Positions 24,691 to 38,730 of a stretch of DNA of 64,000 bases are shown in pieces. This DNA is from Acanthaster planci. Taxonomy: Eukaryota; Echinodermata; Asteroidea; Valvatida; Acanthasteridae. The stretch spans positions 547,017 through 611,016 of the forward strand of contig NW_019091455.1 in assembly GCF_001949145.1 (NCBI RefSeq), read 5' to 3'. Within the stretch, counting starts at the first letter, position 1, and each line of letters begins with the position of its first letter. Under the pieces are notes generated by a model. That model worked only from the letters and a program-made list of their open reading frames with translations. It was not told the origin of the DNA and ran no database searches. Made by a program: the position numbers and the translations under genes.

Positions 24691-26854
24691 TTCATGTTTG
24701 CACTATTTGCATCAATGTAATAACTGAACTGGGTTAACAGTTCGATTTGAAACCATTATTAATGCATTCTGCCCACAATTAAGAGAGCAATTGTATAAAC
24801 AGCACGCCTTATTTGCATCCTCAAACGGTGTGTTCATGCGTTCTCACTTTAGTTGTTAGCAGTATGCAATCACAGTGTATCAACCTGGTACACTTTCTCT
24901 TATGGGAAAATTTTCATGTTTATTCTGGAATTATTAGCTGAATAACAATGAAAGTGAATCGAAAATATCTTGGAGAAACAAAATCGGTTTGTCAAAACCA
25001 GCCCTCCTTATGTTTTCAAAATTGGCAAAAACCTTCGAGATTCATGTATAACTTTCATATAGACTTTGGTCAGCAGCAGGATTTGATTCTCATAATGGAG
25101 TAGCTCACCAAGAAATTTCAGTGGTCAAAAACCTTCGGTCCCCCAAACGGGAAATTGAAATGTGCATAACAGGCATGGGACAAATTGATTAATCCACCCC
25201 AGGGGAAAAGTGATAGTCCAGTGATTCATCGAGAGGAGTGGAGCGACACATCACGTTGAGTGCAGTGGTTACTGCGGTTGCCTCCATTTTACACGTAAGT
25301 TCATTCTCTCCACAATTTCAAATTGGCTGGGAAGAATTTCCTAAGCATTGAACTTCGTTTATCCTTGTGGCTCAAACCATGCACACACAAAAATAACCAG
25401 TGGTGAACGGAGTGCGTTATGGCTATGCTATTATTTCACATTGATTTAACACGGCCCGATGTTCAGAGAGTGTTGTAGCCAGGGTCAGACGGAGAGTAAA
25501 AAGAGGTGTGGGGCGTAAATCAAAGTGGGCGGATTCCCAGTCGCAAGGTACTGTTCCTAACCCTTCATCGAGTATTGTCGGGGTGTGCCCTTATTAAGAT
25601 AGCAACAAATGGCGTTCGGTTTTGCTGCGCTATTGCATTATGTCATTCTCACCTGCAGTATTGGTTTCATTGGGTCGACCCTTTCACACCATATGGCTGT
25701 AACGCGACTGAAAGTAGCGCCGGTAAAGCGGCCGTAAACAAATAACGACAAAGTATTACACCTGACCAACTCTGAAACAATGTGCCCAGGTGCCAATTTA
25801 TTAAAGAAAACACGCAGAATTTGAAATGGACAAAAGACATTAAGACTGCCCGAAAGGGAAACAGCACCGCTTTGCCTCTCTGTTCAAATTTGAAACCGCA
25901 GAGCGCTCGATTCTCCGAAGTCGGTAGTGCGCATCATCTCTGTTGTGTTGGTGACTCATAACCCAATGGGTATTCGAAAAAAGGCCATGTCTTGAAACCT
26001 GGTCAGATGTGTATTTGAAAATGGCATGAAACAACGGAAGTAAATCTGTAATAAAAGACAACGTACATACATGTGGCAGCACATTTGTTGTAAGAAAGAG
26101 TAAAAACATTTTGACAGCATGTTATCAAACAGAAAGTGGACGGAAGGTGATAATTAGTCGATATTTACGCAGATTACAAACACAGAGAACGATGTATCAG
26201 TGAGTGGAAACCCCCGAGGCCAAATTGGTAGAGTTTCAAAGTTTTTTATCCAACAGGTTTAGCCTGTACAAGGCTGTAGCAAACTGAGCATAAAATTTGT
26301 TATCCGCGCTGTCAAGATTCTTCAATATATTATTAGAGGGGGTTGGAGCTTTTGGCCTTTGCGCGTGCGAGGAGATTTCTACCAAATTTACCTCCTGAGT
26401 TCTCAGAAGTCACAGTGAACACAATGAAAGCACGTACATGTACGGTGCCTGCGAAATGGAACAAGGTCCCGTGAGCATGGTAGGCATACAACCTTGGGCT
26501 TATTGAACAAGTGTTCCCGACTATAATAGCCTTTTGTTCTCTCAGATCTGAATTGCTTGATAACACCAACTTAAGTGATGCTGACTTGAGCTTGGCACGG
26601 ACGGTGATGGACATGTTCCTTCATGAGCAATCTGCCTATCAATTTAATAATCAAATTCTATCAATAATTGCGATTGAGATCGAATGCAATTCAGGTCAAT
26701 GACTGAGTGGAATCACGATCTCACATGCACTGTGATTCAGATCCATCTTTGTAATTTTAGGTATAACTCGTACATCTGTGTAATTCAGATCTGAAATTGA
26801 AACGTAATAACTTAACTCAGGCCACTGGGACTCAAATCCATCACTCTGATTTAG

Positions 26855-26876
26855 CACTCATTCATTCTGAATGAGT
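26855..26876. repeat. Short perfect hairpin
   Basis: ACTCATTCA and TGAATGAGT (26856-26864 and 26868-26876) are perfect reverse complements around a 3-base loop. It lies just before the trinucleotide VNTR and may be the end of an old inverted-repeat element. Confidence 0.5.
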
Positions 26877-26922
26877 TCTTTAACTATGACTGGAACGGCA
26901 TCATCTGCATGCTTCTGAAAAA

Positions 26923-27511
26923 CACAACAACAGCAACGACAACAACAGCAGCGGCAGCAACGACAACAACAGCAACGGAAGCAACGACAACAGCAGCGGC
27001 AGCAACGGCAACAGCAGCAGCAGCAACAACAACAACAGCAGCGGCAGCAACGACAACAACAGCAGCAGCAACAACAACAACAGCAGCGGCAGCAACAACA
27101 ACAGCAGCGGCAGCAACGGCAACNNNNNNNNNNNNNNNNNNNNNNNNNNNNNNNNNNNNNNNNNNNNNNNNNNNNNNNNNNNNNNNNNNNNNNNNNNNNN
27201 NNNNNNNNNNNNNNNNNNNNNNNNNNNNNNNNNNNNNNNNNNNNNNNNNNNNNNNNNNNNNNNNNNNNNNNNNNNNNNNNNNNNNNNNNNNNNNNNNNNN
27301 NNNNNNNNNNNNNNNNNNNNNNNNNNNNNNNNNNNNNNNNNNNNNNNNCAACAGCAGCGGCAGCAACGACAACAACAGCAACGGAAGCAACGACAACAGC
27401 AGCGGCAGCAACGACAACAACAGCAGCGGCAGCAACGACAACAGCAGCGGCAGCAACGACAACAGCAGCGGCAGCAACAACAACAACAGCAGCGGCAGCA
27501 ACGACAACAAA
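26923..27511 (+). repeat. Trinucleotide VNTR of CAA/CAG/CGG/CGA triplets
   Basis: The tract is composed almost only of in-register triplets CAA, CAG, CGG, CGA and CGC-like variants. It is organised into longer units of about 21-24 bases around CAACAGCAGCGGCAGCAACGA. Because every frame lacks stops, long artificial ORFs appear on both strands (Thr/Ala, Gln/Arg, Val/Ala, Leu-rich). Nothing suggests these are translated. The central part is missing (N gap), so the true array length is unknown. Confidence 0.95.
27124..27348. other. Assembly gap (225 N) inside the VNTR
   Basis: The run of N starts and ends within the trinucleotide array, so the gap was very probably caused by failure to assemble across the repeat. 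The real missing length may differ from 225. Confidence 1.
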
Positions 27512-27961
27512 AGCTAGCCCCAATATTAGGCTGTGCGTCGCACAGTTACCGGTACGAGTTAAGCCCATTAGTAAAAACTATCAATATGTTGGTTGAACAA
27601 AGAAATTGTGTGGAACTTTCAAGCAGTATACTGTATATTACTGTCATTTTTGCTTTTGTGTAAACTAATCTTACAAAGAAATAGTAAGAATGATTTTGTG
27701 TGTAAGTTATGTGGACAACTTGTAATTTGCATGTACATTTTTCTGTTGAATAAAAAACTGACAAGATAAACCTAACCTTTTGCTTTTCATCTGTCAACGA
27801 TCTCCGCGCAATTTTGCGATCTATTATGACAATACAGCTCACTAGTTGTCTTTGAATTGTACCCCAGATAGGTTTAAAATGATGACTTTGATTCGCTTAT
27901 TTACACATTTCGAATCAAAATACAGACCACAAGATTAATATTGCACACAATTAATCTATAG

Positions 27962-28247
27962 CACGCTAAAAACTGAAGTGTTGAATAACCAAAAAGAGTG
28001 CTGTCAGTATCTGAATCCACCGTTTAAAATGTTGAATCCAACATTTTAAATTCAGCAAGATATAACAATATCAAGAGGAAAATTTGAATTAGCGCTTTGT
28101 TAATGTTGAATTAATTCTTTAACTGCTGGATATTCTATTTAAAATGCTAGGTTTAACTCACAGTCCTCAATCCTCCAATTTCAATATGATTTTAGATACA
28201 CCCTAGGATTTAACACTATTCAAAGAGTGGTCACAGTTTTTAGCGTG
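27962..28247. mobile_element. MITE-like element with CACGCTAAAAACTG terminal inverted repeats
   Basis: CACGCTAAAAACTG at 27962-27975 is the exact reverse complement of 28234-28247. The 286-bp element contains several GTTGAAT motifs and a 12-bp perfect inner hairpin (TTTAAAATGTTG and CAACATTTTAAA at 28023-28050). It has no coding capacity, typical of a MITE. TA-like flanks are present but no convincing target-site duplication. Confidence 0.75.
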
Positions 28248-28742
28248 TATTTTGTTCGAATATACTGTTTCTATTTATTGCAACTTTCATGGGGCAAGAG
28301 ATCGTCTTAACCAAAGGGCTTCCGCAAGAAAACAAAAAATTGTCACCAAGTGAAGTAAACACGGAGGCTTGGTAAATGCAACGAACCTGAAGATATAGCT
28401 TTGTGTACTACATGTTTATACTAAATATCTAAACAAAGCTATAATGCAGCGTTAATAGAATAGACAACTGTCCCCTAGAACAGGGTATGCCTCACTTTGG
28501 CATCTGCCATACTCTGTCTGTTTTACGCCACGGAACGTGCAATTTTTACGGGCTCCCACTTCAAAAATGCATCACGGGTGGTGACTGGAATTCGCGTAAC
28601 ATATATGGCGCAAAACAAAACATGCAAAACAAAAATCTCCCCTTAAACGTATATAATGCATATCACATGCACATGCAGGCCTGCCATGGAATATTCATTG
28701 AACATGCTTTCATATTCAAATGTGGCAAACTAATACAGCCGT

Positions 28743-29049
28743 CAGGGGCGGATCGGGGGGGGGGCTGGGTGCTCACTTTCCCTTTTTTCACAAGAAAAAT
28801 ACATAAATAAATTTATAAAAAGAAGTAAAGAAAAAAGACGAGCTTAATGCCTGAAATTGCACCACAGAGCGCCTCAAATCCAATCCAATCCTAGAATCCT
28901 TTAAGCGGGCTGGACCCAACGCCGTATAAGGGCTCCGTGCTACGCGCGAGCGGGCGTATCATACCATTGCTACCTTAGTTCACGCCCCCTTTTGGAAAGC
29001 CCCGGATCACGTCCCACCTCCCGTTTTGAATATCCTAGATCCACCTCTG
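28743..29049. mobile_element. Candidate MITE with CAGGGGCGGATC-type ends
   Basis: The left end CAGGGGCGGATCGGGG matches the reverse complement of the right end (CAGAGGTGGATCTAGG) with a few changes. A G-run follows the left end and C-rich sequence precedes the right. CAGGGGCGGATC-like ends are seen on short non-autonomous elements in many animals (from memory, family not certain). No 8-bp target duplication is evident. Confidence 0.5.
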
Positions 29050-32000
29050 GCCTTGATCTTGCTCCCAAGGTCTGTACAAGTTTTCCAATCAGTCATTATC
29101 GTAAGATGTACGATGTGTTTTCACGAGAAAAGCGCACTTTATTATTTAAAAGATTTCATTCCACAGCACAGTATAATAGTGAATGTCACGGCACACGTGA
29201 CAGCATAAGTCTGACATCGCACTGATCCACATTTACCGCAAAAACAAAACCAAACGAACCAAATTTACTCAACGCAAAATATTACCTTTGCTGTAATGCA
29301 ATTAAAAACATTATTGCTGCGAAGTGTACTGTTTTTATATAAAATACTGTGACTATACATAAATCCTGTAAAAAAACGAAAAAAATCGGATAAAAGCGTT
29401 AAAACTACAAAATATTTTTAGGGTAGATCTGTCTAGAATTCTCTGTAAAACTGGAGATATCTGTACAGTGTAGTTAAAGTTTCCAACACCAGATCTTGGG
29501 TTGAGGTTTAAAACAGAGGGAGAAACAGAGTTATCATTGCTTCTAAACATCACCCAAGCAGAGGCTTATTTCTTCTCAGGTGCTTCCTAGCAAATTGCGT
29601 GCATCGTTGACTTGTCGACATCTCACAGGGCATCATACGATCCCACTGAACCGTCTCCACGCCTTGCGCGTTGTGCACGATCGCCCGATGTCGGATCCGC
29701 GCATCGTTGTCTCAGCACGCACACGGAGACTAGATCCATCCTGCAGGCACTTCATCTGGCTGAGGACGGTCAGCGAATGGTCAAACACGAGCAAAAGGTA
29801 CGGCACAAGTATATCTTTTGTCCTTCACTGCGCAAAATCTAAAGCCTTCTGGGCAGCGAGCGCGGTGCACCAAACTACGAGTGAACTATGCACTATGATT
29901 TGATGATTTATAGACTCAACCGGAGACCTTGCAATTTTGTTTGCTGGTGGGCTTTCCAAGTCTTCTCGTTCAATTTTTTTTTTTTTACCGATTGGCTTTT
30001 GTTTTTTTTTTACCGCGCAGTGAACTGGCCGCCGAATGCACCATTTAAAATTAACTGTTCTGCTTTCGATCAAGCCGTCTGATTTCATGACTAGTGTCCG
30101 TAAAGCAGCTAGATTGCACGTAATAAGTTCCAAACGACAGAGAATGATCTGGATCTAATTTCTTATTCCGCCAACACGGGGTTTGCAGCTGAGCTAAGGG
30201 TTCCCCTGTCTATGGCGCGGGGATGAAGCGCTCACGCTGACGAGCCAAGACAGAATTTGGAAGTACTGACGATCACGAGATCACACTTCAGCACATTGGA
30301 AGAAGTTCGATCAACGAACATTTGCCAACCTACGGTCGATTTTGACTGGTAACCAATGCATGAAATATATAATAGACATCAGGCCAAACCAACAGTGGTT
30401 GACAAATTAACATGCTGTAACACGACGTTTACACGTGCCGTGATGTAGCTCTATGAAATTGGGCCTTAATTCCGACACCTTGTTTAAGGCTAACCGTCGC
30501 AACAGAAGTCCTTTTAATCATTTTACAAAGATAGGTTGAGAAGTTAAAATTTCAAACAAATTAGACAAAACAAGTCCTTTGCCACTAAATGTGCTTTCAC
30601 ACATTTTAAAATGTTCACTGAAATCAAAATGATCACTGCTGTAATAATAAAATCTCATGATGAGATATTTAGCAACTTTTCTCATTTTGTAGGTTATTAA
30701 TAATTATGTCTGTGAATACCGATCTCTTAGAAAGTACAAATACAGAAAAAAAGGAAAGTCAACGTCGGGTATGGTTTCCTAAAACGTGTCACATTTTCGT
30801 GCCAACTTGATATCGTTTTTGGTTGAAACTATATATTTGACGGGAAAACTAGAAAGGATTACTTTAATCTCAAGTGACCAACTGCTAAAAATATACAAAT
30901 ATATCCATTTCCATCATTAAAACCACAATCTCTCTCCCTTCACAATGATTTTCTTTAAAATAAAAAAGGGGAAAATCATACATGGAAACGAAAATGATAC
31001 CACTGGAAAAGTATACAACTATCGGGTGGAAACACCAATATGAGACAAACACTGCAAACTACTATCATTCTCGAACTTAGCGGTATTCTTCAGTGTGAAG
31101 TTTTCCCCTATTTAGTTTCATTTTGCCTCCAGTCAAAGCTGCAGGGGGAGACATCGATCCCCTAGCCACGCCCCACACTAAAAAGGACAACACCTGCTGA
31201 GGTATTTTTCTCAACCAGCCATACTGGCTCACTCATAAGTGAGATAAATACGTTGGCAGTTCCCTTCAGCATACTTTGGATAGCTGGATGGTTTTCTAGT
31301 TTTCAGTGTTTCACAACACTGCTTTTGAAGATCCGGCAGACTGCAGTCGAAGATCTGAGTTCACAAAAGAAAAGGTCGTCCAAAAACTTTAGAACGTCTT
31401 TCAAAAGGCATCCACAGTTTTAAGGCTGAAGACACAAAAAGGCTATCTGACAAAAGTGCATAAACATGGGGGCTTCGCGACCCATATCCGATATTAAAAG
31501 TGGTCACGATACCATGGAGCTGGCATGGTTGTCACTCACGCGCTGGACGCTGCCAGCGTGAAGAAAACGGGGGTTGATCGTCGACAAAAAAAATAAGTCA
31601 AATAAAATTTCTTGGGATTGCTTTGGCTTCCGGGAAACCTCCCCGACGTGGCACTGCACTATTTTTTCATAATACAGTGTACGTGTATGTCACAACGCCA
31701 ACGGAGAAAAATAAGCCAGTGTGGTACTGCGGAAATGGTCTACTGGTTTCATCAAATATTCAAAATAAAACACCCCACCCCAAAAAGGAAAAAAATGAAA
31801 AGTAAAAACGAACTTGTCCCAACAGTACCATAACACCACGTTAGAAGCACTTGTTTGGTTTTTAATTCAGGAAATTGTGAAAGTAAAGAACAGAAAGTGG
31901 TCCTGCTGCAAGCGCTCCTTTTTTTCGATAACAATCGAGCACGAAGTAATAACTTTCGAGCTGTTATTTTTTTTTTGCATGCCCAATCTTTCTTTTTATG

Positions 32001-34598
32001 AAACCAACAAAATAAACCTCAGTATGCACCCTCGGCCTTTTCTCAGTTCCTAGAGAATCATAATGTGAATCCAAATTTACTATTACATCTGATGCAAAGT
32101 TCATGTTTCAAAAAAAAAACAAAAAAAACAGACACTGAAAAAATTTTCTGCTTAAGTGTCATTTTATTGCAGCAGAACCAACGGAAAATGTCAGTCTTCT
32201 CAATACACTGCGACAATGCAGCTTCTACCCCTATGCACCAGCTCAAAAAAGTGCGTCAATTTTTAACATTTAATTTATCTTTTTGACAATAATTTATCCA
32301 TTCATTAGCATCACATCGAACCAAAGGATAAGGGGACTTTTGGTATACTTTGTAAGCAGGATTTTCCGTCATCGGTTGGAATGTACATATTCAAAACCAC
32401 CCTTAACCGGACCCGTACTTCGCTTCATCATGCAGAATCAACTCACCTTATCCTTTTTGCCAGTGAATGTACATATACATGTACATTCACGTCACGCGAT
32501 AGTGAAGACGCTCTCAGCTATTCTCCAGTACGACCAACCGCCTGCCTGTCTTTTTCGACTCGCTTAGAAGCTGGCTAATCATGCGTACCCTATGACGACA
32601 GCCCTTATGTGACTTTACTCAACTTAAGCGGTCGGGAAACAAACTGGTTTTAGCGTGAAATAATCCCAATTTCCACACAATCTGATTTAAAAAATAATGT
32701 CTACTGGAGTACCGCAAAAAACAGAAAAAAAGAACCATCCTTTAAGCTCAAATTTGGACGATAGAAAAAAGAGGTGTTTAAACACAAAGCATATATTTAG
32801 GCCAAAATTTGATGACAAGAATCTTTTCAAGGCTTCTATGTTACATGAAAATAATTTTTATTCTTTATTCCCTGATCAATATTTGGGGTTCTCGATTCGA
32901 ATATTTTACACAAATATGTTCCATTTGCAACAAGCAAAGAGGTTTGGACGTCGAGTGGATTTTATTACATCAATTTAATTTGCCGGCCGTCTCATTTTCA
33001 ACTCTGCCCGCGGCTCCGAAAAGAACTGCATCAAATCAAGCGGCATCAAAAATGTATTGCCGTTTTCCCCCCCAAGGAGATATGAAGGAGTCAAGATTTA
33101 ATGAGCATCATTGTCTTGTCGAACATCTGGGTAATAGAAAAATGGCGCAAACTTCGGTCATGGGTTTTGGCAGGACTTTTTTTTTTCTTGAGCGCGATAT
33201 ACCGGTGATTTATGAGCTTTGTGCGGGCGCGAAATTTTTCACTCAAATTGGGCCTTGAGTGCCACATCTTACGGTGTCCCTGCTGTGGCAGGCCACGAAA
33301 ACGGTGTCCAGTGTTACACAGCAACCTGTGGATTTCCAGATATAATTCGCGAAGTATTTGTAAATTTTCGGCGCGCGAATACACCAGGGAACAGACACCC
33401 AGACACCTTATATACATTCAGTGTGTGTATACTTCCCCCTGCACATGGCCGTTCATGTGTATTTTCAAATCCAATGTTTAGAGTCATGCACGTCTATAAT
33501 ATACACATAAGACATAAGCACATGCCTTGTGTTTGTTATGACTTCTACCGTCAGCCAACGAGTGCAAGGGATTTATAAGTAAATAAATTTCGATAGCGAC
33601 ACTCCAGATTCTAAACACTGCGTTTCCCTTTTGTAAATACAGGGTCTTAATACTACGGCCGAGGCACGGTGTAACGCTCATGAGGGGCGAAGGTAACAGC
33701 CCCCAGACGATGGGACCTTCTCGGTAAATATTTCTCGCGGCGTAAACTATAAAAGCTTATTATAAACAGTTTAAAAATATGATTGACTCGTATTGGCGGC
33801 GTTGGGTATTAAGCTCGGGCTTTGCCCTATTATTTATTTGGGGAATCCACCATGTTTTTAAAACAAAAGGCACGATGGGTTCCTTATAGTCCGGACGCTT
33901 GAGCCGGAGCGGGCACAGGTAGTTGCGACGCGCCGGCGGCCAGGAACATTTTACCGAGACACATGCAACACTGTGCAGCCGAAAGAGCCATGGTCGGGTT
34001 GTCTTCTCGTCACACCTAAGCGTAACCACCGGATTATATCATGTGACATGTCCGATCGGAATGTGGTAAGTCCTCCTCACTTTTGGGCCGATCAGATTTA
34101 CGAAACCTAGGGAACATATGAAGACGTTTTATCATTACGTACTTCTGAGTCAATAAACATAGACGACGAAGGAAGAGACGAAGCAAATATCGTGCAACCT
34201 TCTCGGCAAGGGGAACTAATGACAAGCTAACTCCTGCCATAGAAAATTGCTCGCGTTAGCTCGTAAATCATTTATTTCAATATCAGTGTACTGAAATACT
34301 ATTGATTGCAGAACGAACAAGGCATGCTGCTCTGTAATGTTGCATTAAGAATTATCTGGACATGTTTTTGTCGTGAGAGGACTCGTGCCAGTGAGCTTTC
34401 TGAATAGCTGTCCCAACACCATGTGGTCTGAACCAAGAAGTTGCATTCGGCCAAAACCTTCTGGAGTTACAGCCACTTCAGATAATTAGAGGGTGAAAGT
34501 TACAGCAAATTGATTTATTTTTCCCCATCAGAAATCGAAGGTTCTTTGGCACGTCCAGATTTCAAGCGACATTCGCGAGTGCGCATGAACACAACGAC

Positions 34599-34631
34599 GT
34601 TTAGAGTTTAAACACGTTTTGAACTCTAAAC
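34599..34631. repeat. 10-bp perfect inverted repeat
   Basis: GTTTAGAGTT and AACTCTAAAC flank a 13-base spacer. It lies in the FoxF intron about 2.2 kb from exon 1. It is possibly a chance hairpin. Confidence 0.4.
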
Positions 34632-36688
34632 ATGAGTTTATTTTAGGCTATCAGAGTGTTCATGAACAAAATGGCCAAGCTACCAACGGCACTTGTTCCA
34701 TCGAGTCATATTCTACCATTCCTTCCTCTATGATCTACACAGAAATGACGACAGCCGCCATTCCGCCATGCAGAAAACCCTCGACCCCAAACTCGACTGT
34801 CTAAAGCAGACATCACTCATGAAGGTTACCGTGGTCAATATCTTATTGGCTTCTCGTATGCTACATTGTCCCATCAAACGGATTTTACACGATGCATGAG
34901 TAGTGGTCAAGATCTCGTTCCTTTTCTCCAGTTAATTGACAACTGAACCACACCTGAAGACGTTAAAAATGTGCACAAATAACACGAGAGATAAAAAAGT
35001 ATCGGCAAAACCACCAGTGGTGCTTTGATACTGTGGTTAGCATGTACATGTAGGCCTAGAATGATTCCGCTGTGTTCGAACGACCTTGAAATTTGACAAC
35101 GCTTGCATTGAATGCTGCATGGTCGACGTGAACTCAGTTCCCTCAGAAAAGGAAAAATGCTTGTTCATCATCCCCCGGTAATTTATATAGGAACAAGAAT
35201 TAAGAATGATTATCGATTGTTAGTGGTTTGATTAGTTTGGGAGGTATGCCAGAAATAAGTTGGCAGAGAATCACTCTCATTGAAAGTCGCTTACGTAGTG
35301 AAGTAAATAAGTTAACTCAATAATGGTCCACAATATAATCAATGCATGTTGTGGTTTTTTGAACTTGAGATGTCCTAATCTCGCCATCAGTGCTAATCCA
35401 CATTAATAACGGTTCATATTACACTTTGTACGGCCAGCTACGTCCAGGCACTTACGAGCGAATTGCCGGCAAGAATCACACGTACTTTCTTTTCATGACC
35501 ACAGAGCTAAGGTTTCAGCCACTCCAGGTTTCCTTAGGAAACTGGAAAGAAACACGTTCCACAGCCATAAATGAGTGGAGAAGGTATCGCCTCTCCTTCT
35601 ACAGCTTCTGCGATCTTGATCTCCAGTAACTGATCGCGATCATCGCAAAGATGAAAAGATAGCAGTGCTCCCGGCGTAGAAACTTCGCCAAGGCGAGATC
35701 CACAGTTCCAATCTGCGTTGAGTTTGACTCAACAGCGGTCACTTATTATAGTTTTAGACTTCTCACGACACGGAACGGTCATTTTCCGGAATGCAGGTCA
35801 TTCCGACACTTCGCGTATATATGCCACAGACAGAACGCGTGACAGGAAAAAAATGCAACTGCACGCGGGTTGGAATTCATAACTGTCGAATGGCGGCACG
35901 GCGCTTCCATTATATTATCGCGCGTTTTCGAGTGAAAAGTCGACTGTCATTAAAATAGTGTGATCTAACAACAACCAGTTCCAATATTAAACAGATTACT
36001 GACGATCATGAATTACAATACCATATTTATGTCATCAACAAGGGTTCTTGAGCCTGCACTGGTTCTTTTTGTGTGTGTTCATTTGGGTGCGTAGAATAAT
36101 TATGCAAGACAGCGCGATCCGGTTTGGAAGAAATATCTGTTATTTCTCACAAATAAACATAAAACAGTCATGACAGTTTTTCTTTGTTTCTCCAAATTCT
36201 TCCATATGCAGGAATTACCCCGGAATTCACTACAAGACATGATTTTTCCCCCAGCTGACTTGCTCCAAAGACTATGTTACCTTGATTTAGTTGGACTGCG
36301 CGCAGTTGGCTCGATCAGCCTCTCTCAAGGTCACAGCGTGGTGGGTTTCTTAATCAGCAGTCAGTGTTTTTCTACCTCCACGGTGTAAACAGATGCCTCC
36401 ACGGTTAGCTAGCTTAGTAGTTTTACGGTCGAATTCGGTCTGCTACATTTCAGCTGAGCTAAAATTTCACGAATGTGAAAGTGTTTTGTCTCTGATAATT
36501 CTCCACACTGGTGAGCACTTGGTTCGTCGATACGTGTCCACTATAGGCCTACCCAAGGACAACAGGCCCGTCGAAGGTTCACGCCCAAAGCAAATTCGTT
36601 CGGCTGTTGTGTTAACAAATTTAACAATTTTACGTTGTATGCTCGCAGGGATTTTTGTCTCTTATTTCTTATATCGTATTTCAGTTTA

Positions 36689-38250
<1,562 letters not shown>

Positions 38251-38700
38251 TTATCGAGGAACTGCCCCGACTATCGGGTTTCTGTGGTAAAGTGTCAACT
38301 GAGACAAGCCGGCCTGCCTCCTCAGAAAAATAACACACTCAATGGTGACGGCGTCGCCACAGAATATGCCGGAAAGGTCACCCTAGAAAGACCTGTCAAA
38401 ATACCTGCTTTGGGAATAGGCCTACAGTAGTTCTGCCAAACCCGGCCGAGTATACGACTAGCGCCCAGGTTTGATGGAGGCGCCGTTTTGAGTTCACGCA
38501 GATAAGCCAACAGAAGAAATCCCCCAGCTGAAGTCATTGGAGAGTGCGTGTGTCACATCGCCCATCACCGGCACAGACCTTGAACGACTCGGACCGAACC
38601 ACGGCGCTCCCGCCCCCCACGTCGAAAAATACAGAGCCAGGCTTCGGCAACTGTACGCTCAATTACGGAATGAAGTCTTGAACGAGCCACAAGTGTGAAC

Positions 38701-38710
38701 GCGCATGCGC
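38701..38710. promoter_or_regulatory. NRF1-type palindrome GCGCATGCGC
   Basis: A perfect GCGCATGCGC palindrome lies between the TATA-like box and the predicted initiation point. NRF1 sites of this form concentrate in core promoters of animals (established knowledge). A CpG-containing 10-mer like this is unlikely by chance at a given spot. Confidence 0.5.
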
Positions 38711-38721
38711 GGAGGGTCAGC

Positions 38722-38730
38722 TTTTTTATA
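38722..38730 (-). promoter_or_regulatory. TATA-like box of the candidate FoxF promoter
   Basis: The minus strand reads TATAAAAAA about 705-713 bases upstream of the FoxF ATG, in otherwise GC-rich flanking sequence. An initiation site about 25-30 bases downstream would fall near 38695-38700. Single TATA matches are common by chance; the adjacent NRF1-type palindrome adds weight. Confidence 0.4.

Noticed and set aside
25244-25300. GTGCAGTGGTTACTGCGGTTGCCTCC, resembling a tRNA/SINE D-arm
   Set aside because: No B box follows at a suitable distance, so a Pol III gene cannot be supported.
26858-27568. Long Ala/Val, Leu, Thr/Ala and Cys/Arg-rich frames over the VNTR
   Set aside because: They arise from stop-free triplet repeats and the N gap and occur in several frames on both strands at once.
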